43,080 nucleotides of DNA from Acetobacteraceae bacterium (GCA_947371015.1 CANBNK010000029.1:1-43080), one strand, 5' to 3'; numbered from the stretch's first letter, positions 8,804-17,657 are shown. Made by a program: numbers and translations. The notes: generated by a model from the sequence alone, not told the origin.

Positions 8804-9681
8804 TCTACAAGGTGCGGCACACCACGCGGTACAGCTACGCCACGCCGGTTGATCTGGCGGCGCACATGGTCCACCTGCGCCCCCGCACGCTGCCCTGGCA
8901 GCGGGTGCTGGCGGCCGGGCTGACGGTGACGCCCAAGGCGGCGCGGCGGCGCGACGGCCTGGACCACTTCGGCAATCTGGTGACCTGGCTGTTCCTCGAC
9001 CTGCCGCACCCGGAATTCGAGGTGACGACCGAGGCGGTGGTCGAGGTGCGCTTCCCCGAAGCGCCGGAGCCCGCGGCGACGCCGGCCTGGGAGCAGGTCG
9101 CGGCGCAGGCGCGCCTCGGGGGGCCAGGCGCCTGGCAGGCGGCGGAATACTGCTTCGGCAGCCGCATGGCGCCAGCGCATGCCGGGGCCGGCGCCTATGC
9201 GGCGAAAAGCTTCCCGCCCGGCCGGCCGGTGCTGGAGGGCCTGCTGGAGCTGAACCATCGTATCCGCACCGAATTCCGCTTCCGCGCCGGGGTCACGACG
9301 CTGAGCACGCCGATCTCCGAGGTGCTGGAGCGGCGCGAGGGCGTCTGCCAGGATTTTACGCATCTGATGATCGGTGCGCTGCGCCACCTGGGGCTGCCGG
9401 CGCGGTATACCAGCGGCTATATCCGCACCCGCCCGCCCGCGGGGCAGCAGCGCCGCCGCGGGGCGGACCAGTCCCATGCCTGGGTCGGCTGCTGGATGGG
9501 CGCCGAGCATGGCTGGGTGGACCTGGACCCGACCAATGGGATCGTGGTGAAGGACGAGCATGTCGTGCTCGGCTGGGGGCGGGACTATGCCGATGTCAGC
9601 CCGGTGCTGGGGGTGATCCTGGGCGGCGGTGCGCATCGGCTTGAAGTGGGCGTGGACCTTGAGCCGCAAGGCGAAGGGTAG
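8800..9681 (+). CDS. Transglutaminase-like protein (COG1305)
   Basis: A 293-residue protein with a bacterial transglutaminase N-terminal domain (MIYKVRHTTRYSYA) and a papain-like transglutaminase core. The triad is intact: Cys183 (EGVCQDFTH), His226 (QSHAWVG) and Asp243 (LDPTNG). There is no signal peptide, so it should be cytosolic. Bacterial members may act as proteases or amide-bond transferases; in this cluster it accompanies DUF2126 and ATP-grasp/alpha-E proteins, suggesting work on the same peptide-like substrate. The start overlaps the upstream stop by four bases. The last codons, including the stop, lie in the first unit of a 25-bp tandem repeat, so the C-terminus may vary between strains. 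Confidence 0.88.
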   Translation: MIYKVRHTTRYSYATPVDLAAHMVHLRPRTLPWQRVLAAGLTVTPKAARRRDGLDHFGNLVTWLFLDLPHPEFEVTTEAVVEVRFPEAPEPAATPAWEQVAAQARLGGPGAWQAAEYCFGSRMAPAHAGAGAYAAKSFPPGRPVLEGLLELNHRIRTEFRFRAGVTTLSTPISEVLERREGVCQDFTHLMIGALRHLGLPARYTSGYIRTRPPAGQQRRRGADQSHAWVGCWMGAEHGWVDLDPTNGIVVKDEHVVLGWGRDYADVSPVLGVILGGGAHRLEVGVDLEPQGEG

Positions 9682-9787
9682 AAGTTCGCCGCAAGGCGAA
9701 GGGTAAACGCTCGCCGCGAGGCGAGGGTTAGGCGTTCGCCGCAAGGCGAGGGGTAGGTGCTCGCCGCGAGGCGAAGGCTGACGCTTT
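9663..9787 (+). repeat. Five tandem 25-bp repeats
   Basis: Five consecutive 25-bp units start at 9663, 9688, 9713, 9738 and 9763, each opening GCCGC(A/G)AGGCGA. Unit 1 contains the stop of the transglutaminase-like gene; unit 5 ends about 40 bp before the next start. Units differ at a few positions, and GCCGC/GCGGC-like pairing is limited. There are no spacers, so this is not a CRISPR array. Confidence 0.85.
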
Positions 9788-9827
9788 TGTGTGTCAGCCG
9801 TCGGGCTGGTTCGGCGTTGCCCCGGGC

Positions 9828-10895
9828 ATGAAGCTCTTCCGCTGCCAGGCCTGTGGCCAACTGCTCTACTTCGAGAACACCATCTGCGAGCGGTGCCGCC
9901 ACCAGCTTGGCTATCGCGCCGATATCGGCCTGCTCTGCGCGCTGGAGCCGGAAGGCGAGGCGTTCCGCACGCTGGGCCATCCGGGCCAGTGGCGGGCTTG
10001 CGACAACGCCAGCCATGCCGCGTGCAACTGGCTGGTGCCGGCCGAAAGCCCGGCCCGGTTCTGCCAGGCGTGCAGCCACAACCACCTGGTGCCGGACCTG
10101 ACCGTGCCCGCCAACCTGCCGCCCTGGCGGTTGATCGAGGCGGCGAAGCGGCGGCTGATCTATTCCCTGCTGCACCTGACGCTACCGGTGCCGACGCGGA
10201 CCGAGCAGCCCGAGACCGGCCTGGCCTTCGACATCCTGGCCGACCCCCCGGTGACCGGCGGCCCCAAGGTGATGACCGGGCACGACAACGGCCTGATCAC
10301 CATCGCGCTGGCCGAGGCCGACGACGCGCTGCGCGAGCAGCGCCGCGCCGCGATGGGCGAGCCGTATCGCACGCTGCTCGGCCATTTCCGCCATGAGAGC
10401 GGGCATTACTACTGGGACCGCCTGGTGCGGGATGGCGGCCAGCTGGAGGCTTGCCGCGCCGTCTTCGGCGATGAGAGCCTGGACTACAACGCGGCATTGC
10501 AGGCGCACTACGCCAACGGCGCCCCGGCTGACTGGCAGGAGAGCTTCGTCTCCAGCTACGCCACCGCCCACCCGTGGGAGGATTTCGCCGAGACCTGGGC
10601 CCACTACCTGCACATCGTCGATACGCTGGAGATCGCGGCGGCCTTCGGCATCAGCGTGCAACCGCAGCTGGACCGGCGCGACGAGATGTCGGCCGAGATC
10701 GACTTCGACAGCTATGCGGCGCCGGATATCGAGACGCTGACGGCGGCCTGGCTGCCGCTGACCTCGGCGATGAACGAGCTGAGCCGGAGCATGGGCGCGC
10801 GGGACCTCTACCCCTTCATCCTCAGCCCGGCGGTCATCGCCAAGCTTGGGTTCATCCATGGGCTGGTGCGGGGACAGCCGGTTTCGGACAAATAG
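9828..10895 (+). CDS. Zinc-ribbon putative metallopeptidase (COG4307-like)
   Basis: A 355-residue protein. The N-terminus is a zinc ribbon (CQACGQ followed by CERC), and more Cys residues follow (CQACSHNH). In the middle lies HESGH, an HExxH zincin motif at residues 189-193, with WEDFAETWAHYLH further on as a likely source of the third zinc ligand. This is the architecture of a putative zinc-binding metallopeptidase family that often sits beside transglutaminase/alpha-E genes. No signal peptide is seen. I choose ATG 9828 (MKLFRCQACG) because it starts at the zinc ribbon; a GTG at 9789 is in frame but falls near the tandem repeats. Peptidase activity is inferred. Confidence 0.82.
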   Translation: MKLFRCQACGQLLYFENTICERCRHQLGYRADIGLLCALEPEGEAFRTLGHPGQWRACDNASHAACNWLVPAESPARFCQACSHNHLVPDLTVPANLPPWRLIEAAKRRLIYSLLHLTLPVPTRTEQPETGLAFDILADPPVTGGPKVMTGHDNGLITIALAEADDALREQRRAAMGEPYRTLLGHFRHESGHYYWDRLVRDGGQLEACRAVFGDESLDYNAALQAHYANGAPADWQESFVSSYATAHPWEDFAETWAHYLHIVDTLEIAAAFGISVQPQLDRRDEMSAEIDFDSYAAPDIETLTAAWLPLTSAMNELSRSMGARDLYPFILSPAVIAKLGFIHGLVRGQPVSDK

Positions 10896-10947
10896 CCGGG
10901 GTTGGGGCTGGTTGGCTGCGTTAAAGTAACAAAAACAGTAGCTTAAG

Positions 10948-11568
10948 TCAAGGTCTGCTGCGGTTCCGCGCCGGGTTGCCCAGGGCGGTGGCGCCGGCCG
11001 GGACATCCCTGGTCACCACCGCGCCGGCGCCGACCACGGCGTCCTCGCCGATGGTGACGCCTGGGAGGATCAGCGCGCCGGCGCCGATCCAGACATGGTT
11101 GCCTATGGTGACGGGGCGGCCGAACTCGCCGCCGGCGCGGCGCTCGGTGGCGTCGCGCGGGTGGTCGGCCGCCAGGATCTGCACGCCGGGGCCAATGCGG
11201 GTGCCGTCGCCGATGGTGATGGCGACCACATCCAGGATGGTGCAGTTGAAGTTGATGAAGACCCCGACGCCCAGCGTGATGTTGACGCCGTAGTCACAAT
11301 GGAAGGGTGGGCGGACGACGCTGTGGTCGCCGACCGCGCCGAGACCCTGGCGCAGCAGGGCCAGGCGTTCGCCCGGGGAGACCGGCAGGCCCGCATTGTA
11401 GCGCGCCATCCAGCGATCGGCGGTGGCGGAGAGGTCCTGCAATTCGGGGTCATCAGGCCGATAGGGCAGGCCTGCCAGCATCTTCTGCCGCTCGGTCAGT
11501 GAGACAGCCGGGATGCGGCGACGCGCGGATGATTTCGGCTTCGCGGCGGTCTTGACCGGTTGCTTCAT
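10948..11568 (-). CDS. Hexapeptide-repeat acetyltransferase (maltose O-acetyltransferase-like)
   Basis: A 206-residue protein of the Maa/LacA/NodL group, which transfers acetyl from acetyl-CoA to a sugar hydroxyl. KMLAGLPYRPDDPEL is the typical N-terminal cap. The left-handed beta-helix follows as hexapeptide repeats (for example ITIGDGTRIGPGVQI and VTIGNHVWIGAGALI). The catalytic His is probably in AADHPRD. The first 29 residues are a Lys/Arg-rich extension not usual in the family; translation could instead start at Met30 (11481). It converges on the zincin gene with a 52-bp AT-rich gap. The acceptor sugar cannot be read from sequence. Confidence 0.85.
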   Translation of the reverse strand: MKQPVKTAAKPKSSARRRIPAVSLTERQKMLAGLPYRPDDPELQDLSATADRWMARYNAGLPVSPGERLALLRQGLGAVGDHSVVRPPFHCDYGVNITLGVGVFINFNCTILDVVAITIGDGTRIGPGVQILAADHPRDATERRAGGEFGRPVTIGNHVWIGAGALILPGVTIGEDAVVGAGAVVTRDVPAGATALGNPARNRSRP

Positions 11569-11642
11569 CGCCGGGGCATCCTGGCTGGGGGGCTGCTTGC
11601 GCCGCCCAGGCTACCGCAGGCGCCGCTGCCGCTCCAGGCGGC

Positions 11643-12803
11643 TCAGCCGGCGCGGCGGTCGAGGTGCAGGCCCTGGTAGGCCGCGATGCGGCTGAAGTCT
11701 GGCGTGAAGCCGAGGCCGGGGCCAGTTGGCAGCGCCACCTTGCCGTCCTCCACGCGCAGCACGTCGTCCAGCAGGGCCTCGCGCAGCGGGTTGGGGTTGG
11801 CGTCCCATTCCAGCAGGCCCTCCTTCCCCTGGGGTCCGCGCACAGCGGCCAGCAGGTGCAGGCTGTGCATCAGGCCGACGGCACCGCCAAGGAAGTGCGG
11901 ACAGTACATCTTGCCGGCGCCGACGATCGCCTTGGCCACCGGTAGCGTTGCGGTGTGGCCGCCCCACTTGGCGCAATCCGGCTGCATCACGCCGAAATGG
12001 CCGTCCGCGATGGCCTGGGCGAAGGCCAGGGAGCCGCGGATGTTCTCGCCGGCCGCGATCGGGCTGCGGGCGGCGGCGCGGACCGCGGCCCACTCCCAGG
12101 CCGGACGGTCGCAGGTCAACGGTTCCTCGATCCAGGCGAGGGGGAACTGGCGGAGGACTTCGACCATGCGGACGGCACTGTCAAAATCCCAGCCCTGGTT
12201 GATATCGACCATGCAGCGCTCGCCGGGCTGCAATCCCGCGAAGACCGGGGCCAGGGTGGCGAAGTCACGCTTTTCGCCGAAGCCGATTTTTATCTTGAAG
12301 GCGCGATAGCCCTTGGCGCGTGCGGCCGTCACCTGGGCCAGGGCCTGCTCGTCCGGGTTCAGGCCGCTGGCGTAGCAGGGCAGCGGGGAGGCATCGGTGC
12401 CGCCGAGGTATTGCCACAGCGGCAGGCCGGCCTTGCGCGCGGCCAGGTCGTGCAGCGCCAGGTCGGCGCCGGCCAGGGCGGCGGCATAGGCGCCGGGTTC
12501 GCCCGCTTGCAGGCCCCAGACGTGCAGGCGGCGGTCCATCTCATGCCAGAAGGCGTTGATATCGCTGATCGGCCCGGCAAGCAGGCGGGGGGCGATGAAG
12601 GCGTCGAACAGCCGGGCGCGGTGGTCGGCGGTCAGGGTGGGGAAGTTGCCCCAGACCTCGGCAAAGCCCTCGGTGCCATCGGCGTCGGTCAGCTTCAGGT
12701 ACAGCGCCACGCGTTCGGTCATGGCGCCGAAGGCGTTGACCACGGGCACGGCGATGGGGGCGCGGAAGACCAGGGCCTCGGCGCGGATGACGTTGATGGC
12801 CAT
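11643..12803 (-). CDS. Mandelate racemase/muconate lactonizing enzyme family protein
   Basis: A 386-residue member of the enolase superfamily. These enzymes abstract a proton alpha to a carboxylate on a bound Mg2+ and act as racemases, dehydratases or cycloisomerases. The KxK catalytic motif is in FKIKIGFG, and metal ligands are expected in MVDINQGW, WIEEPL and AAGENI. I choose ATG 12803 since GGAAGGA lies 9 bases upstream; ATG 12812 is in frame and overlaps the Bug receptor stop, but has that site directly against it. It is co-transcribed with the Bug receptor, so the receptor may import its substrate. Substrate unknown. Confidence 0.85.
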   Translation of the reverse strand: MAINVIRAEALVFRAPIAVPVVNAFGAMTERVALYLKLTDADGTEGFAEVWGNFPTLTADHRARLFDAFIAPRLLAGPISDINAFWHEMDRRLHVWGLQAGEPGAYAAALAGADLALHDLAARKAGLPLWQYLGGTDASPLPCYASGLNPDEQALAQVTAARAKGYRAFKIKIGFGEKRDFATLAPVFAGLQPGERCMVDINQGWDFDSAVRMVEVLRQFPLAWIEEPLTCDRPAWEWAAVRAAARSPIAAGENIRGSLAFAQAIADGHFGVMQPDCAKWGGHTATLPVAKAIVGAGKMYCPHFLGGAVGLMHSLHLLAAVRGPQGKEGLLEWDANPNPLREALLDDVLRVEDGKVALPTGPGLGFTPDFSRIAAYQGLHLDRRAG

Positions 12804-12808
12804 GCGGC

Positions 12809-13762
12809 TCATTCCTTCCAGGGGTGCTGCGCCCAGAGGCGGCTGTAATTGGCGCGCAGGGCCTGCAATTCGGCGGTGTATTCCGCCGGGCCGAGGAAGC
12901 GCAGCGGCAGCAGTTGCTGCTGGGCGCCGGCCAGGAATTCCGGCGTGGCCACGGCCTGGCGGACGGCCAGTGCCAGCCGGGCCAGCACCTCCGGCGGCAG
13001 GCCGGCCGGGGCGGCGACGCCGCGCATGCTGCCCTCCACCACGTCATGGCCGAGTTCGCGCAGCGTCGGCACCTCGGCGGCCACCTCCCACCGGCTGGTG
13101 GCCAGCTGGCCGAGCGGGCGGACCACGCCCTGGCGCCAGTCGGTGATGCCTTCCCCCATATTGACCACGGCCAGGTCGATGGTGCGGCCGAACAGCGCGG
13201 TGCGGACCTGCGAGGAGCCGCCGAAGGGCACGTGCAGGAAGCTGGTACCCGTCGCGCGTTCCAGCGCCAGCATGGCCAGGTGGTCGTCGCTGCCGATGCC
13301 GGTGGTGCCGTAGCTGACCTGGCCGGGGCGGCGGCGCGCCTCCGCCAGCAGGTCGTCCAGCGATTTGATCGGGCTGGCGGTGAGCACCCACAGCCCGCCG
13401 GGGTCGTCGACGATGTTGGCGATGAAGCTGAAGCTTTCCAGGCTGAAGCGGGCCTGGCGCTCGATCGGCACCGTCACGATGGTGGGGGTGTTGGTGAAGC
13501 CGATGGTGTAGCCATCCGGCCTGGCCCGGGCGAGTTCGGTGAAGCCGATCTCGCCACCGGCGCCGGCGCGGTTGACCACGACGACGGTCTGGCCGAGCTG
13601 CTTTTCCAGCACGCGGGCCAGCAGCCGGGCGGCGGTGTCGGTGCCGCCACCGGCGGCGTAGGCGACGATCATGCTCAGGGGGCGGTCGGGTTCCCAGGCG
13701 TGGGCCGGGCGGGCGAACGGCGCTAAGGCGGCAGCGGCGAGCAGGGCGCGGCGCGTGGTCAT
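12809..13762 (-). CDS. TctC/Bug-family periplasmic solute receptor 1
   Basis: A 317-residue extracytoplasmic binding protein of the Bug family, serving tripartite tricarboxylate transporters that bind carboxylates. The N-terminus (MTTRRALLAAAALAPFARPAHA) is a Tat-like signal. Family landmarks are MIVAYAAGGGTDTAAR and VVVNRAGAGGEIG near the N-terminus. A weak GGGA lies 8 bases upstream of ATG 13762. It precedes the enolase-superfamily gene by 5 bp. No TctA or TctB membrane subunit is in the window, so it must work with a transporter encoded elsewhere or have a sensory role. The spacer 13763-13931 shows no gene. Confidence 0.88.
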   Translation of the reverse strand: MTTRRALLAAAALAPFARPAHAWEPDRPLSMIVAYAAGGGTDTAARLLARVLEKQLGQTVVVVNRAGAGGEIGFTELARARPDGYTIGFTNTPTIVTVPIERQARFSLESFSFIANIVDDPGGLWVLTASPIKSLDDLLAEARRRPGQVSYGTTGIGSDDHLAMLALERATGTSFLHVPFGGSSQVRTALFGRTIDLAVVNMGEGITDWRQGVVRPLGQLATSRWEVAAEVPTLRELGHDVVEGSMRGVAAPAGLPPEVLARLALAVRQAVATPEFLAGAQQQLLPLRFLGPAEYTAELQALRANYSRLWAQHPWKE

Positions 13763-13931
13763 GGACGTTTCCCAGGTTTGATTGGCCGGAGAGCAGCACG
13801 CCGGACGGCCGCGAACAAGCTTGTGGCTGCGCGGCGGCGGCGGAATCGGCGGGGCGCTGAATCATGCCCAGGCGCGAAAGCGTCACCTTCCTTCCCGCGG
13901 GTCGGACCTCCGTATGCTGGGACTCAGTCGC

Positions 13932-16370
13932 TCATAGGGCGGTCGAAGCGGGCGCCACGTCGGCGGATCGCGCGTCAGCCCGGCAAGGCAGGACTGCCTG
14001 CGCCAGCAGGTCGGTCAGTTCGGCCGCCGGGCAGGGGCGGCTGAACAGGTAGCCCTGCGCGTCGGTGCAGCCCAGCCGCCGCAGCGCCTGCCACTGCGCC
14101 TCGGTCTCCACGCCTTCGGCGATGGTGGCCATGCCGAGCGCGCTGCACAGGTCGGTAACCGCGCGGACAATGGCCAGGCTGACCTTGGACGCTTCGAGGT
14201 TGCGGATGAAGCTGCCATCGATCTTCACCGTGTCGAACGGAAAGCGCTGGAGGTAGCTGAGCGAGGAATAGCCGGTGCCGAAATCGTCCAGCGCGATACT
14301 GACGCCGAGCGCCTTGAGCTGGTGCAGGGTGGCCAGCGTCGCCTCGGTGTTCTGGAGCATGACGGTCTCGGTGATCTCCAGCTCCAGCCGGGTCGGGTTG
14401 AGGCCGGAGCCGGCCAGGGCCGCGGCCACCGCGCCGACCAGGCGGCTGGAGGCGAACTGCACTGGGGAGAGGTTGACCGCGACCTTCCACGGCCCGGCCC
14501 AGCTGGCGGCGGTGCGGCAGGCATCCCGCAACACCCATTCGCCCAGCGGCACGATCAGGCCCATCTCCTCGGCCTGGGGGATGAAGCGGTCCGGCGGCAC
14601 CAGCCCGCGTTCCGGGTGACGCCAGCGCAGCAGGGCCTCGAAGCCGGTCAGGCGGCGGCTGGGGATGCCGACCTGGGATTGGTAGAATACCTCGAACTCG
14701 CCGGCGGCCAGGGCGCGTTGCAGGTCCAGTTGCAGGCTGCGGCGCAGCAGCGCGCGGGCGTTCATCTCGGTCTCGAAGAAGCGCATGCAGCCGCGGCCAT
14801 CGGCCTTGGCGCGGTACAGCGCCAGGTCGGCATGGCGCATCAGCTGGTCGGCCTCCAGCCCGTCATCGGGGGCCAGGGCAATGCCGATGCTGGCGCCGAT
14901 GCTGATGCTGTGGCCTTCCACCTCATAGGGGGTGCAGAGGGTCTCCACCAGGCGCTGGGCCAGGGCGGCGGCGTCCGCGGCGCGGGTGACCTTGGCCTGG
15001 ACCACGGCGAACTCGTCGCCGCCCAGGCGGGCGATGGTGTCGGTCTCCCGCACCGCGGCTTGCAGCCGGGCCGTCACCTCCTGCAGCACCAGGTCGCCGG
15101 CGGCGTGGCCCAGGCTGTCGTTGACATCCTTGAAGTGGTCCAGGTCGATGCACAGCACGGCGAAGCCTTCGCCGCGGCGGGCGCGGGCCGCGGCTTCATC
15201 CATGCGGGTGCGGAACAGGGTCCGGTTGGCCAGGCCGGTCAGCGCATCATGATGCGCCAGATGGGCGATCTTGGCGGCGGCGCGGTGCTGTTCGGCCAGG
15301 ATGCGCATTTCGGTCTGCGACCGCTCAAGCGCGGCGCGGTGCTGCATCTGGCGGATGCCGAGCATGACGGCCCCCAGCACGATGAAGGCGAGGACCACCA
15401 TGCCGGCGGCGGTGTAGTTGGCCTGTTGGCGCCACAGGCGCAGGATGTCGTCCTCGGCGCGGGTGACCACCATGGCTGCGGGATAAGCAGTGAGCGCTCG
15501 CACGGCGAATTGCCGATGGATGCCATCGACTGCGCTGTGGGTTTCACCGGTGCCGGCCTCGGCATGCTCCAGCACCTGCTGGAACGGCAACAGCGGGCCT
15601 TGCAGGCGGCGGCCGATCGCATCGGCGGCATGGGGATGGCGGGCCATCAGGATGCCGTCGCGGCGCCACAGGCCGATGGAACTGCCGCCGCCAAGGCTGA
15701 TGCGGGCGAGGAACTGCTCGAAGTAGGTCAGGCTCAGGCCCACCCCGACCACGCCGAGGAACTGGCCCTCGGCACTGCTGAGGCGGTGGGTAAGGTAGAT
15801 GTTCCAGGTGCCGGTCTGCACGTTGCGGGCCGGTGGCGCCAGGTAGCTCTCCAGGGTCGGGTCGTCGCGCAGGGCGGTGAAGTGCGGGCGATCGGCGATG
15901 GAAAAGGCGACGGTGGGGAAGGCGCGGGTTGAGTTGATGGTGATGCCATCGGCATTGGTCAGGAACACCGCCTCCACCTGGGGCACGGCGGCGATGCGGC
16001 CGATCAGATCGCGGTTCAGCGCCTCGGTGGCGAGCCGGGCGTTGAACTCCTCGGTGGAGGTGAGATGCAGCCCGTCGATCAGCTTGATGATGCCGGCCTG
16101 CAGCAGTTCCACGGCGTGGAAGCTGTTCTGCACGTCGCTGGAAAGCACCAGGGCGAGGTTGGACAACTCCCGCTCGGCGTTGCGCCGGGTCTGGCGGTGC
16201 AACTGCGCCATCAGCAAGGCCACGACCAGCATGGCGAGTGCCATGAAGCCGATGCCGGCCAGGATCAACCCACGTTCATTGCGGCCCAGCCCGGCCCAAC
16301 GGAACAGGGAAGGTGGCGTGGATCGGGCGAGGCCGAGACGGGCCTGGGGGGATGCGGTCGGGTCAGCCAT
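13932..16370 (-). CDS. Membrane GGDEF-EAL protein with periplasmic sensor domain
   Basis: An 812-residue protein that should make and/or break cyclic di-GMP. A transmembrane helix at about 33-56 and another at about 316-338 bracket a periplasmic region that looks like a CACHE sensor. The GGDEF site is intact at 450-454, with an inhibitory RxxD site (RETD) at 441-444. The EAL motif is at 578-580 (FEALLRW), and the LDDFGTGYSSLSYL and ITETV landmarks are kept, so both activities could be present. Start is ATG 16370; no strong ribosome site is visible. It is monocistronic. Net direction of cyclic di-GMP change and the sensed ligand cannot be told. Confidence 0.9.
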   Translation of the reverse strand: MADPTASPQARLGLARSTPPSLFRWAGLGRNERGLILAGIGFMALAMLVVALLMAQLHRQTRRNAERELSNLALVLSSDVQNSFHAVELLQAGIIKLIDGLHLTSTEEFNARLATEALNRDLIGRIAAVPQVEAVFLTNADGITINSTRAFPTVAFSIADRPHFTALRDDPTLESYLAPPARNVQTGTWNIYLTHRLSSAEGQFLGVVGVGLSLTYFEQFLARISLGGGSSIGLWRRDGILMARHPHAADAIGRRLQGPLLPFQQVLEHAEAGTGETHSAVDGIHRQFAVRALTAYPAAMVVTRAEDDILRLWRQQANYTAAGMVVLAFIVLGAVMLGIRQMQHRAALERSQTEMRILAEQHRAAAKIAHLAHHDALTGLANRTLFRTRMDEAAARARRGEGFAVLCIDLDHFKDVNDSLGHAAGDLVLQEVTARLQAAVRETDTIARLGGDEFAVVQAKVTRAADAAALAQRLVETLCTPYEVEGHSISIGASIGIALAPDDGLEADQLMRHADLALYRAKADGRGCMRFFETEMNARALLRRSLQLDLQRALAAGEFEVFYQSQVGIPSRRLTGFEALLRWRHPERGLVPPDRFIPQAEEMGLIVPLGEWVLRDACRTAASWAGPWKVAVNLSPVQFASSRLVGAVAAALAGSGLNPTRLELEITETVMLQNTEATLATLHQLKALGVSIALDDFGTGYSSLSYLQRFPFDTVKIDGSFIRNLEASKVSLAIVRAVTDLCSALGMATIAEGVETEAQWQALRRLGCTDAQGYLFSRPCPAAELTDLLAQAVLPCRADARSADVAPASTAL

Positions 16371-16477
16371 GGCGGCGGGGTCTTCTTTGCGGGCCCGGGT
16401 TGGGGGGCCGCCGACCGTTAAACCGCAAAGAAGCTAATCATCCCCTGCGGGCAGGGCAGCCCGGGCGATGAAGACGC

Positions 16478-16511
16478 AAAAAAAAGGGCGGCGAGGTTGC
16501 CCCCGCCGCCC
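16478..16511 (-). terminator. Rho-independent terminator of the alpha/beta hydrolase gene
   Basis: Read on the minus strand, GGGCGGCG (16511-16504) pairs with CGCCGCCC (16493-16486) around a 10-nt loop and is followed by eight Ts (16485-16478). It lies 26 bp beyond the stop of the hydrolase at 16538. It is the clearest intrinsic terminator in the window. Confidence 0.9.
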
Positions 16512-16537
16512 TGGATTTGTCTGGCCCTGGAATGGGG

Positions 16538-17206
16538 TCAGTCGGCGGCGAGCGCCATCCGGCTGCCGTTCAGCTTGGTCATGACATGGTCCTCGGCGGC
16601 ATCGACCACGCGTTCGGTCTGCTCCGGCGTGAAGACATGCCCGGCACCCGGCATCACCCGATAGTCGATGGTGATGCCCTTCTGGGTGTTCAGCTTATCG
16701 ACTAGCTTGCGGACGCTGGGTTCGGGGACCAACTCGTCCTCGGCACCGTGCAGGATCAGGCCGTTGCACGGGCAGGGGGCGAGGAAGCCGAAGTCGTAGT
16801 GGCTGGCCGGCGCGCTGATGGAGACGAAGCCGCCCATTTCCGGGCGACGCATCAGCACCTGCATGCCGACATAGCTGCCGAAGGAATAGCCGGTAGCCCA
16901 GAGGCTATGCGCGTTCGGGTTGACTGCCTGGAGAAAGTCCAGCGCCGAACAGGCGTCGGAGATTTCGCCAATGCCGCCATCGTAGCGGCCCTGGCTGCGG
17001 CCAACGCCGCGAAAGTTGAACCTAAGGATGGAAAAACCGAGCGACTGAAATCGCTGGTAGAGTGAATATACCACCCGGTTGTTCATCGTGCCGCCGTGCA
17101 GGGGATGCGGATGCAGCAGCAGCATCACCGGCGCGTTGGCCTTTTTGGAGTGGTGGTAGCGACCCTCAAGCCGTCCGTCGGGGCCGGCAAACATGACCTC
17201 AGGCAT
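16538..17206 (-). CDS. Alpha/beta hydrolase (COG2945-like)
   Basis: A 222-residue soluble alpha/beta hydrolase of a family common in alphaproteobacteria. The oxyanion-region motif is LLLHPHPLHGGTMNN, the nucleophile is Ser in GYSFGS, and the acid and His lie in HGAEDELVP and GAGHVF. FNFRGVGRSQG is a family signature. I start at ATG 17206 (MPEVMFAGPDGRLEG), the usual N-terminus; the frame stays open to an ATG at 17299, adding 31 Arg-rich residues that I think are untranslated. Physiological substrate unknown. It is divergent from the iscR-like gene. Confidence 0.82.
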   Translation of the reverse strand: MPEVMFAGPDGRLEGRYHHSKKANAPVMLLLHPHPLHGGTMNNRVVYSLYQRFQSLGFSILRFNFRGVGRSQGRYDGGIGEISDACSALDFLQAVNPNAHSLWATGYSFGSYVGMQVLMRRPEMGGFVSISAPASHYDFGFLAPCPCNGLILHGAEDELVPEPSVRKLVDKLNTQKGITIDYRVMPGAGHVFTPEQTERVVDAAEDHVMTKLNGSRMALAAD

Positions 17207-17329
17207 CTTCCCGTGGGTCCAATTCGTGTTGTGCCGTGCACGCCAGGCTTGCCGGGGAACGTCCTTGCGGGAGGTCCTGCCGACACGCCAAGCGCGCACT
17301 GTCGCCTGGTGGGGGTGTCCTGTAGGCGG

Positions 17330-17348
17330 TCCCTGGCACGTCCAGGGA
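17330..17348. other. Small perfect hairpin in the divergent spacer
   Basis: TCCCTGG and CCAGGGA around CACGT form a 7-bp stem in the 451-bp spacer 17207-17657 between the hydrolase and the iscR-like gene. It has no T-tract. It could be an operator or chance. Apart from this, the hairpin at 17485-17520 and probable promoters, I see no gene in the spacer. Confidence 0.3.
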
Positions 17349-17484
17349 ACACCGTTGCCTCAGATGGTGTCGCTTACCCGCCGCCCCAATGGTTGACTGG
17401 GGAAGTCGGGTAAAATAGCCTCATTCCTTCGACGCCCGCTGCCGGGGCTGCCTGTCGTCGGTTCTTGGCTTCGATCCTACCTAG

Positions 17485-17520
17485 GGCGCCCCCGGACGGG
17501 CTCCCGGTTCCGGGGGTGCC
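17485..17520 (+). promoter_or_regulatory. Strong stem-loop upstream of the iscR-like operon
   Basis: GGCGCCCCCGG (17485-17495) pairs with CCGGGGGTGCC (17510-17520) over 11 bp, with one G-U pair in RNA and a 14-nt loop. It is about 137 bases before the ATG of the Rrf2 regulator. There is no T-tract after it. It could be a leader attenuator or mRNA stabiliser if the promoter lies upstream. Confidence 0.4.
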
Positions 17521-17657
17521 TGAATATAGGCACTTGGCTATGGGTTTTCATAACGGATTCACGGTACGCGCCCCATGTCCTCAGGTATGATCCGCCATGC
17601 TGGCGATGCGGGGCACCTGGTGCCGAAACGCTTGCGATTGCCGCTGGGCCATGGCGC

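Noticed and set aside
9663-9787. Repeat array as a possible CRISPR
   Set aside because: The 25-bp units are directly adjacent without spacers and no cas gene is in the window.
17523-17543. ATAG...CTAT-like inverted repeat as an IscR operator
   Set aside because: The arms are imperfect and do not match a known IscR box well enough; left as unproven.
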